Shown here: piece by piece, positions 30,271 through 40,215 of the stretch
Layout: each line of letters opens with the position of its first letter
Position numbering within the stretch: the stretch's first letter is position 1
Origin: an uncultured Porticoccus sp.
Lineage (GTDB): Bacteria; Pseudomonadota; Gammaproteobacteria; Pseudomonadales; Porticoccaceae
Length of the DNA stretch: 64,000 bases
Assembly: GCA_905181945.1 (NCBI GenBank)
Contig: CAJIZZ010000005.1
Span: 1-64,000, forward strand
Reading direction: 5' to 3'
Position numbers and translations under genes: made by a program
The notes under the pieces: generated by a model
Seen by the model: only the letters and a program-made list of their open reading frames with translations
Databases searched by the model: none
Told to the model about the DNA's origin: nothing

Positions 30271-30858
30271 TCAATGAAAACTACTTGAAAGCAATTTTTT
30301 GTTAAATCCTGGTATAAATAGTTCACTCACAAGAAGCGGCTTTTTATCTAGATAAAACAATGAGCGGCGACCCCAAACAGCCGCGTCATAATTATTGGCA
30401 AACCCTTGATGCAGATAACCATTATTTTGCAGGCAGCCTATCTCAATATCACCGCGCTGCATGGCAATGTCTCTGAACAAAAGAGCCCCTAAAGGCTTAT
30501 TATTTAGTTTTCGTAAATTTTTTAAGCGGCCAGTAAGAGTTTTGACAGGAATAACACTGCGCGCATACACTAATGGTATATTGCAACCATACAGAATGAC
30601 TTGTCGGATCAATGCTTTCTGCCGCAAAGGCATTCCGAGCGCTCGAATTTCTGACAGCATTGGTGAAGCCATTTGTTGTGTTAGCACTTCGACTTTAAAT
30701 TCTCCCCGACTTAGCTTCATGAGACGCTGCGTTAGAGACCCCCTGTCAAGAAGCCAGCTACGCAACCCCGTTGGCGTTGCAGTATAGGGTGCCCGCACAT
30801 AGCTTTTCCAGTTGGGCTCGGAAAGAAATATTTGATTAGGGTTATGATAAGCGAACAA
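30271..30858 (-). CDS. ubiC: Chorismate--pyruvate lyase
   Basis: Makes 4-hydroxybenzoate from chorismate, the first step of ubiquinone synthesis. Family pattern: LRSWLLDRGSLTQRLMKLS near the N-terminus, VYARSVIPVKTLTG in the middle and GRRSLFYLDKKPLLVSELFIP at the end, where the last Glu is a conserved active-site residue. The likely start is TTG at 30856-30858, giving 195 residues; no ATG or GTG occurs in the open frame upstream, so the start is the least certain part. Confidence 0.9.
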   Translation of the reverse strand: MFAYHNPNQIFLSEPNWKSYVRAPYTATPTGLRSWLLDRGSLTQRLMKLSRGEFKVEVLTQQMASPMLSEIRALGMPLRQKALIRQVILYGCNIPLVYARSVIPVKTLTGRLKNLRKLNNKPLGALLFRDIAMQRGDIEIGCLQNNGYLHQGFANNYDAAVWGRRSLFYLDKKPLLVSELFIPGFNKKLLSSSFH

Positions 30859-30922
30859 GTTTCTACCTGTAGGTCGTCTGATAGCGGTGTATTCTAACCT
30901 GTAAAGACATTAATGTTGCATC

Positions 30923-32995
30923 CTATACTTGGCCATAACGCTCGCCGTCCCCAAGCCATCTTCGGATAATTGCTTGGGCGTTTAATGGATGTTGGTCCAA
31001 TAGTAACTCTGCTGATAGTTTGATTTCTGGCAACAAATGACCGTCTCTTTGTAAGTCTGCAATCCTGAATGCCATTTCACCCGTTTGCCTGGTCCCCAGA
31101 ACTTCTCCGGCACCACGAAGCTTTAAGTCCATTTCAGCTATTTTAAATCCGTCGTTCGTCTGGCGCATAATTTTAAGTCGCTCAGCCCCTTGTTGTGATA
31201 AGGACGGGCCATACAACAACACGCAGTGACTTTCTTCTTTTCCTCGCCCCACTCTTCCTCGAAGTTGATGGAGCTGCGCTAGGCCAAGACGCTCAGGGTT
31301 TTCAATCACCATCAAGCTTGCATTTGGGACATCAACACCCACTTCAACCACAGTTGTGGCCACCAAAAGTTGAGTTTTCCCCGCCTTAAACTGAGCAATA
31401 GTAGCAGACTTTTCTCCTGTTTTTTGTTTGCCGTGCGCCAAGCCAATTTTTAGCTGTGGAAGCAAAAGATGCAGTTCTGCTGCAGTCGCTTCTGCGGCTT
31501 GCGCTTCCAGCAGATCAGATTCTTCAATAAGCGTGCATACCCAGTATGCTTGGCGACCATTAGTACAAGCTTTTTGTACCCGATCAATTACTTTCTGTCG
31601 ATTGCAGTCCGCGATAACGACTGTATTAACAGGGGAGCGCCCAGGCGGGCTTTGGTCGATGACAGAGCAATCGAGGTCAGCATACGCGCTCATAGCCAGC
31701 GTTCTGGGAATCGGCGTCGCAGTCATTGTAAGCTGGTGGGGAATTTGGTCGTCATTCCTACCTTTTTCCTTCAAGGCTAGACGCTGATGAACCCCAAAGC
31801 GATGTTGCTCATCAATTATGGTTAACGCTAGATCTCGAAAAGAAACCTCTTCTTGAAATAAGGCGTGGGTCCCAATTACTATTTGCGCAGAACCATCTTT
31901 GATTGCGCCAAGTTGTTGTGTTCGAGCCTGTCCTTTTACTTTTCCTGTAATCCATCCAATTTGAATTCCTAGTGGATTGAGCCACGCCTCAAAAGACTGG
32001 CGATGCTGCTCTGCCAAAATTTCAGTTGGTGCCATGAGGGCGGCCTGTTTCCCCGCGGCTACACATTGAATCGCCGCTAACGCGGCAACGACAGTTTTTC
32101 CTGAGCCAACATCCCCTTGCACTAACCTCAGCATAGGATATGAATTATATAAATCTTTTTGAATCTCAAAACTTACTCGTTTCTGTGCACCTGTGAGCTC
32201 AAATGGCAAAGCATCTAAAAACCGCCCTCTCAGGTGATCTTTATTGCAAAGAGGTGGGGCCTTATGACTTTGAACTGCTTGTCTAAGCTTAAGCAGGCTT
32301 AAATTATGAGCTAGCAGTTCTTCAAAGGCCAGGCGCTGTTGGGAGGGATGCTCCCCTTTATTTAATTGTTCGATGGCCGCGGTGTTTGGTGGTTGATGAA
32401 TAAATTTTAATACAGTAGTAAGAGACGATTTTTTTAATTTTTCTGGAAGAAGCTCTATTAACTGATGTTCGTTCATTAAGCTCAGAACTTGCAAGATAAT
32501 GCCCCGCATCCTTTGTTGAGATATACCTTCAGTTGTGGGATATACCGCAGTCAGATATTGCTGGAGGGGCAAAGGATGGGCTGGATCCAAAAATTGACAT
32601 TCTGGATGGTAAACCTCGAGCCCCGAGCTGCCGATTTTTACTTCACCATAACACCTAAGATGAGAGCCTACTTTTAGATTGTTTCGTAGGGCGCTACTAA
32701 AATGAAAAAAACGTAGACTGATAATCCCTGTGTTGTCCTGAAGCCGACATAGCAGACTGCGACGACGACCAAATACGACGTCACATCCACGGATTGTCCC
32801 CTCGATAACAACCTCTGTGTTTGGTTGCGCGCCTCCAATTGCCGATACACGTGTTCTGTCGATATAGCGTAGAGGCAAATGGAAAAGTAAATCTTGTGTT
32901 GTCTCTATCCCCAATTTGGACAACCTTAAGGCAAGCTGAGCCCCGACCCCATTGAGTTTTATTACAGAAATTTGATTAAGAGACTGACTAGTCAT
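30923..32995 (-). CDS. recG: ATP-dependent DNA helicase RecG
   Basis: Branch-migrating helicase that remodels stalled forks. The 690 residues comprise an N-terminal wedge/OB domain (about residues 60-160) and two helicase domains, with Walker A GDVGSGKTVVA, the DEQH box IIDEQHRFGV, MTATPIPRTLA and the TRG-like tail NDGFKIAEMDLKLRGAGEVLGTRQ. It overlaps the 3' end of oxyR by 4 bases. An oxyR-recG operon is known in pseudomonads, so recG may respond to peroxide. Confidence 0.97.
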   Translation of the reverse strand: MTSQSLNQISVIKLNGVGAQLALRLSKLGIETTQDLLFHLPLRYIDRTRVSAIGGAQPNTEVVIEGTIRGCDVVFGRRRSLLCRLQDNTGIISLRFFHFSSALRNNLKVGSHLRCYGEVKIGSSGLEVYHPECQFLDPAHPLPLQQYLTAVYPTTEGISQQRMRGIILQVLSLMNEHQLIELLPEKLKKSSLTTVLKFIHQPPNTAAIEQLNKGEHPSQQRLAFEELLAHNLSLLKLRQAVQSHKAPPLCNKDHLRGRFLDALPFELTGAQKRVSFEIQKDLYNSYPMLRLVQGDVGSGKTVVAALAAIQCVAAGKQAALMAPTEILAEQHRQSFEAWLNPLGIQIGWITGKVKGQARTQQLGAIKDGSAQIVIGTHALFQEEVSFRDLALTIIDEQHRFGVHQRLALKEKGRNDDQIPHQLTMTATPIPRTLAMSAYADLDCSVIDQSPPGRSPVNTVVIADCNRQKVIDRVQKACTNGRQAYWVCTLIEESDLLEAQAAEATAAELHLLLPQLKIGLAHGKQKTGEKSATIAQFKAGKTQLLVATTVVEVGVDVPNASLMVIENPERLGLAQLHQLRGRVGRGKEESHCVLLYGPSLSQQGAERLKIMRQTNDGFKIAEMDLKLRGAGEVLGTRQTGEMAFRIADLQRDGHLLPEIKLSAELLLDQHPLNAQAIIRRWLGDGERYGQV

Positions 32996-33927
32996 TTATA
33001 TGAAGGACTTGTTGGGCCTGATCTACAGCCAGGCAAAGGATTGCGTTTAATGGCTTCTCGAAGCGCATCAATAGCTTTGTGTCTAGGAAAACTTGCTCTC
33101 CACGCTAATGCGGTTGATCTGCGAAGAGAAAGTTCTTCAAATGGGCGGGTAGTTAGAAAGCTGTCGCTATAGCCTGATCCTGTCGCAGCAGAAAACGGTA
33201 AAATCGTGATCCCAAGCCCTGAGGCCACCATATGGCGAAGCGTTTCTAGCGAGCTGCCTTCAGATTCTGTGCGAATTTTCCCTGGATGCTTGTTGAGATT
33301 TGGAAGGGCTAGTCGGACTTGATCCCCAAAGCAATGCCCTTCGCCTAGCAATAAAACATTTTCATTATCTAGGTCGGTTGATTTTATAGAAGCTTGTTTG
33401 GCAAGAGGGTGTGTTTTTGGAAGCAATAGCACAAACGGCTCAGAATATAGGGGCTGCACAACGACATCAGGGGCATCGAAGGGCAATGCAACAATGATAA
33501 CATCTAGGACCCCGCATCTTAAGCGTTCTCTCAAGGTCGAAGTAAAGCCTTCTTCCACAATGAGTGGCATCTGTGGGACAAACTCTTGCAGGTTGGGAAT
33601 AAAGTGAGGGAAAAGATAGGGGCCAATAGTAAAAATAGCACCCACATGAAGAGGGGTGGCAAGCTGATCTTTCCCTGCAGACGCTACATCCTTTATTTTT
33701 TCTACTTCTTCCAGCACAAGATGCGATTGAGCGATAATTTTTTCACCTAGAGGGGTGATAAAAACTCTATTTTTTGAACGCTCAAATAGTTCAACGCTAA
33801 GTTCTGTTTCTAATTTCTTGACAGCAATACTGAGCGTCGGTTGACTGACGTTGCATCGCTTAGCCGCTTCGCCAAAATGTCGTGATTCTGCAAGAGTGAC
33901 GATATAGCGTAATTCAGTTAAAGTCAT
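32992..33927 (-). CDS. oxyR: Hydrogen peroxide-type LysR regulator OxyR (lacks Cys208)
   Basis: LysR-type regulator with an N-terminal winged helix-turn-helix (FGEAAKRCNVSQPTLSIAVKKLE) and a peroxide-sensing domain. I chose ATG at 33927 (MTLTELRYIVTLAESRHF), which matches OxyR N-termini; a frame open eight codons upstream is less likely. The 311 residues carry the peroxidatic cysteine exactly at position 199 (GEGHCFGDQ), but position 208, the disulfide partner in E. coli, is Leu (VRLALPNL). Other cysteines lie at 25 and 138. Overlap with recG and the sequence make OxyR likely; an OxyR-like relative with a different cue is possible. Confidence 0.9.
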   Translation of the reverse strand: MTLTELRYIVTLAESRHFGEAAKRCNVSQPTLSIAVKKLETELSVELFERSKNRVFITPLGEKIIAQSHLVLEEVEKIKDVASAGKDQLATPLHVGAIFTIGPYLFPHFIPNLQEFVPQMPLIVEEGFTSTLRERLRCGVLDVIIVALPFDAPDVVVQPLYSEPFVLLLPKTHPLAKQASIKSTDLDNENVLLLGEGHCFGDQVRLALPNLNKHPGKIRTESEGSSLETLRHMVASGLGITILPFSAATGSGYSDSFLTTRPFEELSLRRSTALAWRASFPRHKAIDALREAIKRNPLPGCRSGPTSPSYK

Positions 33928-33929
33928 AA

Positions 33930-33960
33930 TTGTTTCTCCGTTTATAATCATAGCTATAAT
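33930..33960 (+). promoter_or_regulatory. Shared promoter region of oxyR and the SDR gene
   Basis: A perfect -10-like TATAAT lies at 33955-33960, 22 bases before the SDR start, with a weak TTGTTT at 33930-33935 (19-base spacer). The short palindrome ATAGCTAT (33950-33957) overlaps it. OxyR sites carry spaced ATAG/CTAT pairs, but here they touch, so OxyR binding is only a possibility. Confidence 0.4.
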
Positions 33961-33981
33961 AAATCACAAAGGGAAAGCTAA

Positions 33982-34887
33982 TTGAAAATTTTATTTATAG
34001 GTTGTGGAGATATTGGTCTTCGAGCAATCCGAGCGCTACCAAGCGGCAGCCTAGAGTTTGCTTGGCAAGCGCAGGCTATGCGACGAAACCCTTTGGCTTT
34101 GCCGGCAGATATTGATGCAATAAGGGGGGATCTTTGCAACACAGGAGACCTTTTGGCTGTATTAGACAAGTCTAGTGTTGATGCAATAGTGATCACTTTG
34201 ACCCCGGATCATATGAGTGATCAGGGCTACCTTGACAGCTATGTTGCTGGAGCAAGAGCTTTGAAATTAGCCTTGTCTAAAACAGAAAATCCTCCTCGCT
34301 TAGTAGTGTGGGCCTCAAGTTCAGGAGTATATAGTCAAACTAATGGTGAATGGGTCGACGAGCTTTCGGAGGTAATTCCAATATCGTTCCGAGGCAAGCG
34401 ATTGCTGGAAGCAGAGAAGATAATAGGCTCTTTATCAACAGAGCCCCTATTATGTAACGGTCGACCGATTAAGCCTTTAGTGGTGAGATTTTCTGGAATA
34501 TATGGCCCCGGTAGAAACAGACTAATTCATCAGATAAAACAGGGCAAAATCGCTGCCAAAGAACCCACCGTCTGGACCAACAGAATCCATTCAGAAGATT
34601 GCGCTAGAGTTATTGTTCATTTGCTAAAAAGATATGCGCAAAACAAACCCTTAGAAAGCTTATATCTGGCTACAGACGATGAGCCGGTTTCTGCACATGA
34701 GATGCAGCACTGGTTAGCAAAACAGATGGGGGTTTGTATTTTAGGTGACAGCGACAATAAGAAAAATAGACAGAGTGCTGGATTGTCAAATCGAAGATGT
34801 AGTAATAAATTGTTGACCAAAACTGGTTATAAATTGGCTTTTCCTAGCTTTAGGGAGGGCTATCTTTCTCTTTTAAAAAATGAATAG
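33982..34887 (+). CDS. NAD(P)-dependent SDR-family protein (YeeZ-like epimerase/dehydratase)
   Basis: A 301-residue extended-SDR protein. The nucleotide-binding motif is FIGCGDIGLRAI at residues 5-16; VVWASSSGVYSQ holds the conserved Ser region, and VRFSGIYGPGRNRL is the usual SDR block. The normal YxxxK is not obvious: the equivalent stretch reads ISFRGKRLLEAE, so catalytic activity is uncertain. TTG at 33982 is the start, with AAAGGGA upstream. It is divergent from oxyR and converges on ridA with six bases between. Confidence 0.82.
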   Translation: MKILFIGCGDIGLRAIRALPSGSLEFAWQAQAMRRNPLALPADIDAIRGDLCNTGDLLAVLDKSSVDAIVITLTPDHMSDQGYLDSYVAGARALKLALSKTENPPRLVVWASSSGVYSQTNGEWVDELSEVIPISFRGKRLLEAEKIIGSLSTEPLLCNGRPIKPLVVRFSGIYGPGRNRLIHQIKQGKIAAKEPTVWTNRIHSEDCARVIVHLLKRYAQNKPLESLYLATDDEPVSAHEMQHWLAKQMGVCILGDSDNKKNRQSAGLSNRRCSNKLLTKTGYKLAFPSFREGYLSLLKNE

Positions 34888-34893
34888 AGGCAG

Positions 34894-35277
34894 CTAAATC
34901 ACCATGATGGCATCCATCTCAACAGCAGAATTTTTGGGTAAGGCGCTTACTCCAATTGCTGCTCTGGCCGGGTAAGGTTGGTCAAAATAGCGAGCCATAA
35001 TGTTGTTCACCGCGGAGAAATCATTTAGGTTGGTGAGATAAATATTTAATTTTACAATATTTTTTAGAGACCCACCCGCTGCTTCACAAACGGCAGTAAG
35101 GTTTACAAAAACCTGTTCTATTTCAGCCTGTATGCCACCCTTGACAATAACCATAGTTTTAGGATCCAGTGGTATTTGCCCAGACAGGTAGACAGTATTG
35201 TTTACCTTGATCGCCTGTGAGTATGTGCCAATGGCTGCAGGGGCTTTTTCTGTGTTAATTGTGGCCTTATTGATCAT
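34894..35277 (-). CDS. ridA: RidA family enamine/imine deaminase
   Basis: Hydrolyses reactive 2-aminoacrylate and related enamines. The 127 residues carry the family sequence [39 protein letters not shown] and [20 protein letters not shown], including the conserved Arg of the active site. Just downstream of spoT on the same strand (12 bases), the arrangement found in many gammaproteobacteria. Confidence 0.95.
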   Translation of the reverse strand: MINKATINTEKAPAAIGTYSQAIKVNNTVYLSGQIPLDPKTMVIVKGGIQAEIEQVFVNLTAVCEAAGGSLKNIVKLNIYLTNLNDFSAVNNIMARYFDQPYPARAAIGVSALPKNSAVEMDAIMVI

Positions 35278-35289
35278 CGGATTGCCTCT

Positions 35290-37401
35290 TCAATTTTTAG
35301 TGCGGTAGACCCGCTGTACTTGCTTCAATAGTCTTATACGCCTAATAACCTGAGCGAGATGTATTCGACCTTTAACCTCAATTAACAAATCGACAATACT
35401 AGAATCCCCGTCTCTTTCATCTGCTTGGATTTTAAGTATTACTGCTTCACATGCTGAAATGCGTGATGCGAGTGTGGCAATAACCCCCCTCTCAGAAACC
35501 AGTTGAACTTTAAATGCTACAGCAAAATCGCCTTTTACTTTAAGCGACCAATTGAGCGAAATGCATTTTTCAATGTTAGTACGAATTTCATTAAGATTTT
35601 TACAGCTATCAAGGTGGACTACAAGTCCTTTGCCGGGACTAAGGTGGCCTAAAATAGAATCTCCAGGTATAGGATGGCAACACCTCGCATAATTTATAAT
35701 CAATCCTTCTCTAGTGTCAATCATAATTGGTGATTCGAATTCTTCAGGAATGCTGTCTTTTCGCATAGATGGCGGGGCCATAAGGTTAGCCAAAGCATAG
35801 GCCATGCGGTCTCCCAAACCAATTTGCTGCAGAATCTCTTCAAATGAAGCGCAACCTGTTTCCGCCAACGCTCTTTTTATCCAAGATTTACGAATACTTT
35901 TGTAGTTTGTGCCGAAACTGCCAAGTGCCCTATTGAGAAGATTTTTCCCCAAGACTATAGATTCTGCGTGCTGTTGGTGCTTAAGGAAATGACGAATAGC
36001 GCTTCTGGCCTTGGCTGTCATAACAAAATTGAGCCAAGATGGGTTAGGTTGCGCATCTTTAGTGGTGATGATTTGAAGCTTAGCCCCGCTGTCTAGTCGT
36101 GTCGAAAGTGGAATCAAGTCACCATTACTTTTGCAGGCAACACAAGTATTGCCTAAGCCCGTATGCACCGCATAGGCAAAATCGACCGGTGTTGCCCCAT
36201 GAGGAAGGGAGATAATATCACCCTTGGTTGTGAATACATAAACCTCGTCTGGGAATAAATCAGTTTTTACATGCTCAATAAATTCTAGAGAATTACCAGC
36301 TTGTTTTTGTATTTCAAGCAGCCCTTGAATCCATCGATAAGCCCTTGGATTTCCTTCTTGCTGAGACTTGTAAAGCCAATGCGCAGCAACACCAAAATTT
36401 GCCATAGCATCCATGTCCCGTGTTCTTATTTGGATTTCAATAAGTACACCATGCGTTCCTATTAGAACGTTATGGAGAGACTGGTATCCATTGACCTTAG
36501 GAATGGCAATATAGTCCTTAAACTCACCTGCTACTGGTTTAAATAGATTGTGTATAACCCCTAACGTACGGTAACAATTATCTACAGAGTCAACCACAAT
36601 GCGAAACGCAAAGACGTCCATGATGTCGCGAAAGGATTTTTTTTTGGATTTCATCTTTTGGTAGATGCTCCAGAGGTGCTTTTCACGACCGGTCACCTCT
36701 GCCCCAATAGACTCCTTATCTAGTCTCACCTCAATCCCATCTTGAATTTCTTTAACAATCTCTCGGCGAGGACCGCGCGCAGTTTTACGAGCCTCCAGCA
36801 TCCGTTTGTACCTAACCGGATACATGGAGGAAAATCCTAGCTCTTCAAACTCAAGCCTGAGGTTGTTAATTCCTAATCGTTGAGCAATAGGAGCATAAAT
36901 ATCTAATGTTTCTCTGGCAATTCTGCGACGCTTTTCTGGACTTAAGCCATGAATAGTTCTCATATTATGCAGCCGATCAGCTAGCTTTATTAGCAATACG
37001 CGAATATCTTTCGACATAGCCAAGGTCATTTTTTGAAAACTTTCGGCTTGTCTTTCGGCCTTCGAGGTAAATTCAATTTCACTTAGTTTGCTGACACCAT
37101 CTACTAGCTCGGCAACAGTGCTTCCAAAATGACCTATGAGTTCTTTTTTGTTGATATGGGTATCTTCAAGTACATCATGCAATAAGGCCGCCATAAGCCC
37201 TTCGTGGTCAAGATGCATGTCTGCGAGAATTATAGCTACAGCAAGAGGATGAGTAATGTATGGCTCACCACTTTGCCTTAGCTGGCCTTTATGGCACTGC
37301 TCAGCAAACTCGTAAGCTTTCAGAACACTTTGGACTTGATTTTCTGCGAGATAAGAGGAAAGTTTATTGCCTAGCGCCTCGGCGACCAAAAAGGCTACCA
37401 A
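35290..37401 (-). CDS. spoT: Bifunctional (p)ppGpp synthetase/hydrolase SpoT
   Basis: Makes and degrades the stringent-response alarmone. At 703 residues it has an intact HD hydrolase domain (LLHDVLEDT and DRLHNMRT), a synthetase domain (RIVVDSVDNCYRTLGVIH and NGYQSLHNVLIG), a TGS domain (VYVFTTKGDIISLPHGATPVDFA as start) and a C-terminal ACT domain. An intact HD site with a VAYAL-like TGS context points to SpoT, not RelA. Start is TTG after a very strong GGGAGGAG. It follows rpoZ by 21 bases. Confidence 0.96.
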   Translation of the reverse strand: MVAFLVAEALGNKLSSYLAENQVQSVLKAYEFAEQCHKGQLRQSGEPYITHPLAVAIILADMHLDHEGLMAALLHDVLEDTHINKKELIGHFGSTVAELVDGVSKLSEIEFTSKAERQAESFQKMTLAMSKDIRVLLIKLADRLHNMRTIHGLSPEKRRRIARETLDIYAPIAQRLGINNLRLEFEELGFSSMYPVRYKRMLEARKTARGPRREIVKEIQDGIEVRLDKESIGAEVTGREKHLWSIYQKMKSKKKSFRDIMDVFAFRIVVDSVDNCYRTLGVIHNLFKPVAGEFKDYIAIPKVNGYQSLHNVLIGTHGVLIEIQIRTRDMDAMANFGVAAHWLYKSQQEGNPRAYRWIQGLLEIQKQAGNSLEFIEHVKTDLFPDEVYVFTTKGDIISLPHGATPVDFAYAVHTGLGNTCVACKSNGDLIPLSTRLDSGAKLQIITTKDAQPNPSWLNFVMTAKARSAIRHFLKHQQHAESIVLGKNLLNRALGSFGTNYKSIRKSWIKRALAETGCASFEEILQQIGLGDRMAYALANLMAPPSMRKDSIPEEFESPIMIDTREGLIINYARCCHPIPGDSILGHLSPGKGLVVHLDSCKNLNEIRTNIEKCISLNWSLKVKGDFAVAFKVQLVSERGVIATLASRISACEAVILKIQADERDGDSSIVDLLIEVKGRIHLAQVIRRIRLLKQVQRVYRTKN

Positions 37402-37422
37402 GATTTCTCCTCCCGTATGAAG

Positions 37423-37767
37423 CTATTCTTCTGCTGCACTTTGTAAAATTGCAGCAGGGTCTTCTAGTGAAGGCGACACTCCAACCTCAGAGATACTTTC
37501 GCCTTCAGTTATTATTTCTGCTTCTTCTGTATCTACAGGTTCTATTATAAAATCATCAGGCTTCTTTCTTTCTATTAGAATGTCTGCTGTTATAAAACCT
37601 TCTTCAATTTCTCGCAAAGCCACTACGGTAGGCTTGTCGTTTTCCCAGGGAACTAGGGCTTCTTTAGAGCCCAGAGCTAACTGACGGGCCCGTTTAGAGC
37701 TAACCATAACAAGCTCAAAGCGGTTGTCTACATTCTTCAGGCAGTCTTCTACAGTAATTCTGGCCAT
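37423..37767 (-). CDS. rpoZ: RNA polymerase omega subunit
   Basis: Small subunit that helps RNA polymerase assembly and binds ppGpp with beta-prime. I chose ATG at 37767 ([19 protein letters not shown]), the standard omega start; the frame is open 13 codons further. The core [20 protein letters not shown] and the [10 protein letters not shown] helix are clear. At 114 residues it is longer than E. coli omega because of an acidic C-terminal tail. It lies between gmk and spoT, the classic order. Confidence 0.95.
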   Translation of the reverse strand: MARITVEDCLKNVDNRFELVMVSSKRARQLALGSKEALVPWENDKPTVVALREIEEGFITADILIERKKPDDFIIEPVDTEEAEIITEGESISEVGVSPSLEDPAAILQSAAEE

Positions 37768-37855
37768 GTGCGGTTCCGTTTGGTTGGTTACTTCTTGAGC
37801 AACCAAGAAGTTCTGTATTGCATACAGGGCCGCCTAGTGTACAAAATTGCTGGTT

Positions 37856-38473
37856 TCAGGACAACAAATCCTTGAGCAACGAGAGATATTTTTGTTCTTG
37901 ACGCGGAAGTTTCAGTCGTTTGCTTAAAATAATAGAGCCAATGTCATCAAGCGCCTCACTAAAACCATCATTAATGATTAAATAATCAGCTTCTTTGAAA
38001 TGAGAAATTTCTTCCTTAGCAGCCGATAAACGTCGTTTTATGACAGCTGAGGCATCTTGCCCACGACTTGTTAGTCTTTCCTCAAGCGCATTCAGTGATG
38101 GAGGTAAAACGAAAATACTGATGCAGTCAGACAGAAGCCGACGAATCTGTGCAGCCCCTTGCCAGTCAATCTCGAGAATAACATCTGCTCCGCTCAAGAG
38201 GGTCTGTTGTACCCACTTTTGAGAGGTGCCATAAAAATGATTGAACACTTGAGCGTGCTCAAGAAAAGCTTGCTCATCAACTAGGGAAAGAAAAGCCGCT
38301 TGATTGACAAAATAATAGTCTACACCCTCTTTTTCTCCGGGCCTCATTGCACGAGTTGTATGAGAAACGGAAGCATGCAAACCAGAAGTCTTTTTCAACA
38401 AGGCGTTTACCAGGCTTGTTTTTCCAGCCCCAGAAGGGGCAGAAACTGTATAGAGGGTCCCTTTTTTAGGCAT
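37856..38473 (-). CDS. gmk: Guanylate kinase
   Basis: Phosphorylates GMP to GDP. It has the P-loop SAPSGAGKTSLVNALL (residues 11-26), the GMP-binding block SHTTRAMRPGEKEGVDYYFV, and DVILEIDWQGAAQIR. The 205 residues are normal. It precedes rpoZ and spoT on the minus strand, so nucleotide supply and alarmone genes are transcribed together. Confidence 0.97.
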   Translation of the reverse strand: MPKKGTLYTVSAPSGAGKTSLVNALLKKTSGLHASVSHTTRAMRPGEKEGVDYYFVNQAAFLSLVDEQAFLEHAQVFNHFYGTSQKWVQQTLLSGADVILEIDWQGAAQIRRLLSDCISIFVLPPSLNALEERLTSRGQDASAVIKRRLSAAKEEISHFKEADYLIINDGFSEALDDIGSIILSKRLKLPRQEQKYLSLLKDLLS

Positions 38474-38514
38474 TGAGTGTATTTCCTTTTATTCTTTAAT
38501 TTTTATAAATTAGG

Positions 38515-39378
38515 CTATTCAATATTTTGAATTTGCTCTCGCATTTGCTCTATTAGAACTTTTAGCTCTACCGAAGACTGTGTTGTATCGCTTCCAATAG
38601 ATTTTGAGCCAAGCGTATTGGCTTCGCGGTTCAACTCTTGCATCAAAAAATCCAGCCTTCTTCCAATAGGCTCTTGGCGTTTAAAAATATGATCTATCTC
38701 TATCAGATGTGTATCGAGCCTATCGAGCTCTTCCTCTACATCAGCTTTTTGCGCAAGCAGCACTAATTCTTGCTCAAGACGTTCTTTGTCAAGATTTAGC
38801 GACATATCATGAAATTTGTCTATAATTTTTTGTCTTCGTGTCTCTAATAGGAGCGGAAGTTTTTGACGCACACTGCTAATCTCACCTGCAATAGCCCTAA
38901 GGCGTTGTTCAATAAGAAGCTGGAGCCTGCTCCCCTCTCTCCGTCGACCCTCTTTGAGTTCTATTAAAGTCTCTTCAAAAAGAGCCACCAATGTTTTATT
39001 TATACCGCTGTTGTCTGCCTCTATTTTTTTGATTACCCCCGGCCACCGCAGAATATCAAAAGGGGAAATTTTTGCAGGGCTATTTATTTGGGTTGCTAGG
39101 GCCTCGCATACAGATATGCATTCTTCTACTATTGGTTGATTTATAGCTAGCTTATCAGGCGTTTGGGTGGTGTTTATTTGTAGTATGCAATCTATTTTTC
39201 CTCTCTCAAGATGTTTTTTGCAAAGTGCTCGCAATGTCATTTCAAGCTCTCGGACTGAGTCAGGTGTATGGAAATGTGCGTCTAAATAGCGGTGGTTAAC
39301 AGAGCGTAATTCCCAAACAGCTGTCCCCCATTCGCATTGGATGGACTTGCGTGCAAAAGCAGTCATGCTGTTTGTCAT
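38515..39378 (-). CDS. yicC: YicC family endoribonuclease-like protein
   Basis: Family of about 290 residues; members have been reported as endoribonucleases. It begins MTNSMTAFARKSIQCEWGTA, and WELRSVNHRYLDAHF and RLDFLMQELNREANTLGSKS at the C-terminus are the most conserved family blocks. The start is preceded by short AT-rich DNA shared with rph, which is divergent. It lies 41 bases before gmk. Confidence 0.93.
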   Translation of the reverse strand: MTNSMTAFARKSIQCEWGTAVWELRSVNHRYLDAHFHTPDSVRELEMTLRALCKKHLERGKIDCILQINTTQTPDKLAINQPIVEECISVCEALATQINSPAKISPFDILRWPGVIKKIEADNSGINKTLVALFEETLIELKEGRRREGSRLQLLIEQRLRAIAGEISSVRQKLPLLLETRRQKIIDKFHDMSLNLDKERLEQELVLLAQKADVEEELDRLDTHLIEIDHIFKRQEPIGRRLDFLMQELNREANTLGSKSIGSDTTQSSVELKVLIEQMREQIQNIE

Positions 39379-39485
39379 ATTTGGCGCCCATAAAAATAAA
39401 ATATTGGTATATATATTAACATGCTGTCACATAAGCTGAATAAATCAGCTAAAATGACATCCTATTTTCTCAGGAAGCAAACAAT

Positions 39486-40208
39486 ATGTCTCGACCTAGT
39501 GGCCGCTCTACAGATCAACTACGCAATGTAACTATTACTCGTAACTATACTAAGCACGCTGAAGGGTCTGTGTTGGTTGAGTTTGGCGACACTAAAGTCA
39601 TTTGTACGGCTAGTGTTGAGAATTCTGTTCCACACTTCCTTCGAGGAAAAGGCCAAGGCTGGATTACAGCAGAGTATGGCATGCTTCCTCGCTCAACAAA
39701 TTCAAGAATGAGTAGAGAGTCCAGTCGAGGCAAGCAGTCCGGAAGAACCCAAGAAATTCAAAGGTTGATTGGCCGCTCATTAAGAGCAGTTGTTGATCTC
39801 AAAATTTTGGGCGAAAATACCATTAAGATAGATTGTGATGTTATTCAGGCTGATGGTGGCACACGAACAGCCTCGATTACTGGCGCCTGTGTTGCATTAA
39901 TGGATGCCGTTAATTACCTAAAAAAGACAGGAAAGATTCAAGAAAGCCCTTTGATTGGGATGATTGCATCTGTATCAGTTGGTGTTTACAACGGAACGCC
40001 CGTATTGGACTTAGACTATGCTGAAGACTCTACGGCTGAAACTGACATGAATGTTGTGATGAACAGTGATGGAGGGTTTATTGAGATTCAGGGAACTGCA
40101 GAAGGCGCTCCCTTTGCTCAAGACCAGCTTGATAAAATGCTAGCTTTGGCTAAAAGTGGCATCAATGAGTTGCTGGAGCTACAACAAGCCGCACTATCTG
40201 AAGGCTAA
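39486..40208 (+). CDS. rph: Ribonuclease PH
   Basis: Phosphate-dependent 3' exonuclease trimming tRNA precursors. The 240 residues begin [20 protein letters not shown]; conserved blocks are [38 protein letters not shown] and [27 protein letters not shown] precedes the ATG. It is a single plus-strand gene between minus-strand yicC and yggT. The full length is intact, unlike the frameshifted rph of some E. coli strains. Confidence 0.97.
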   Translation: MSRPSGRSTDQLRNVTITRNYTKHAEGSVLVEFGDTKVICTASVENSVPHFLRGKGQGWITAEYGMLPRSTNSRMSRESSRGKQSGRTQEIQRLIGRSLRAVVDLKILGENTIKIDCDVIQADGGTRTASITGACVALMDAVNYLKKTGKIQESPLIGMIASVSVGVYNGTPVLDLDYAEDSTAETDMNVVMNSDGGFIEIQGTAEGAPFAQDQLDKMLALAKSGINELLELQQAALSEG

Positions 40209-40215
40209 TCAATGG

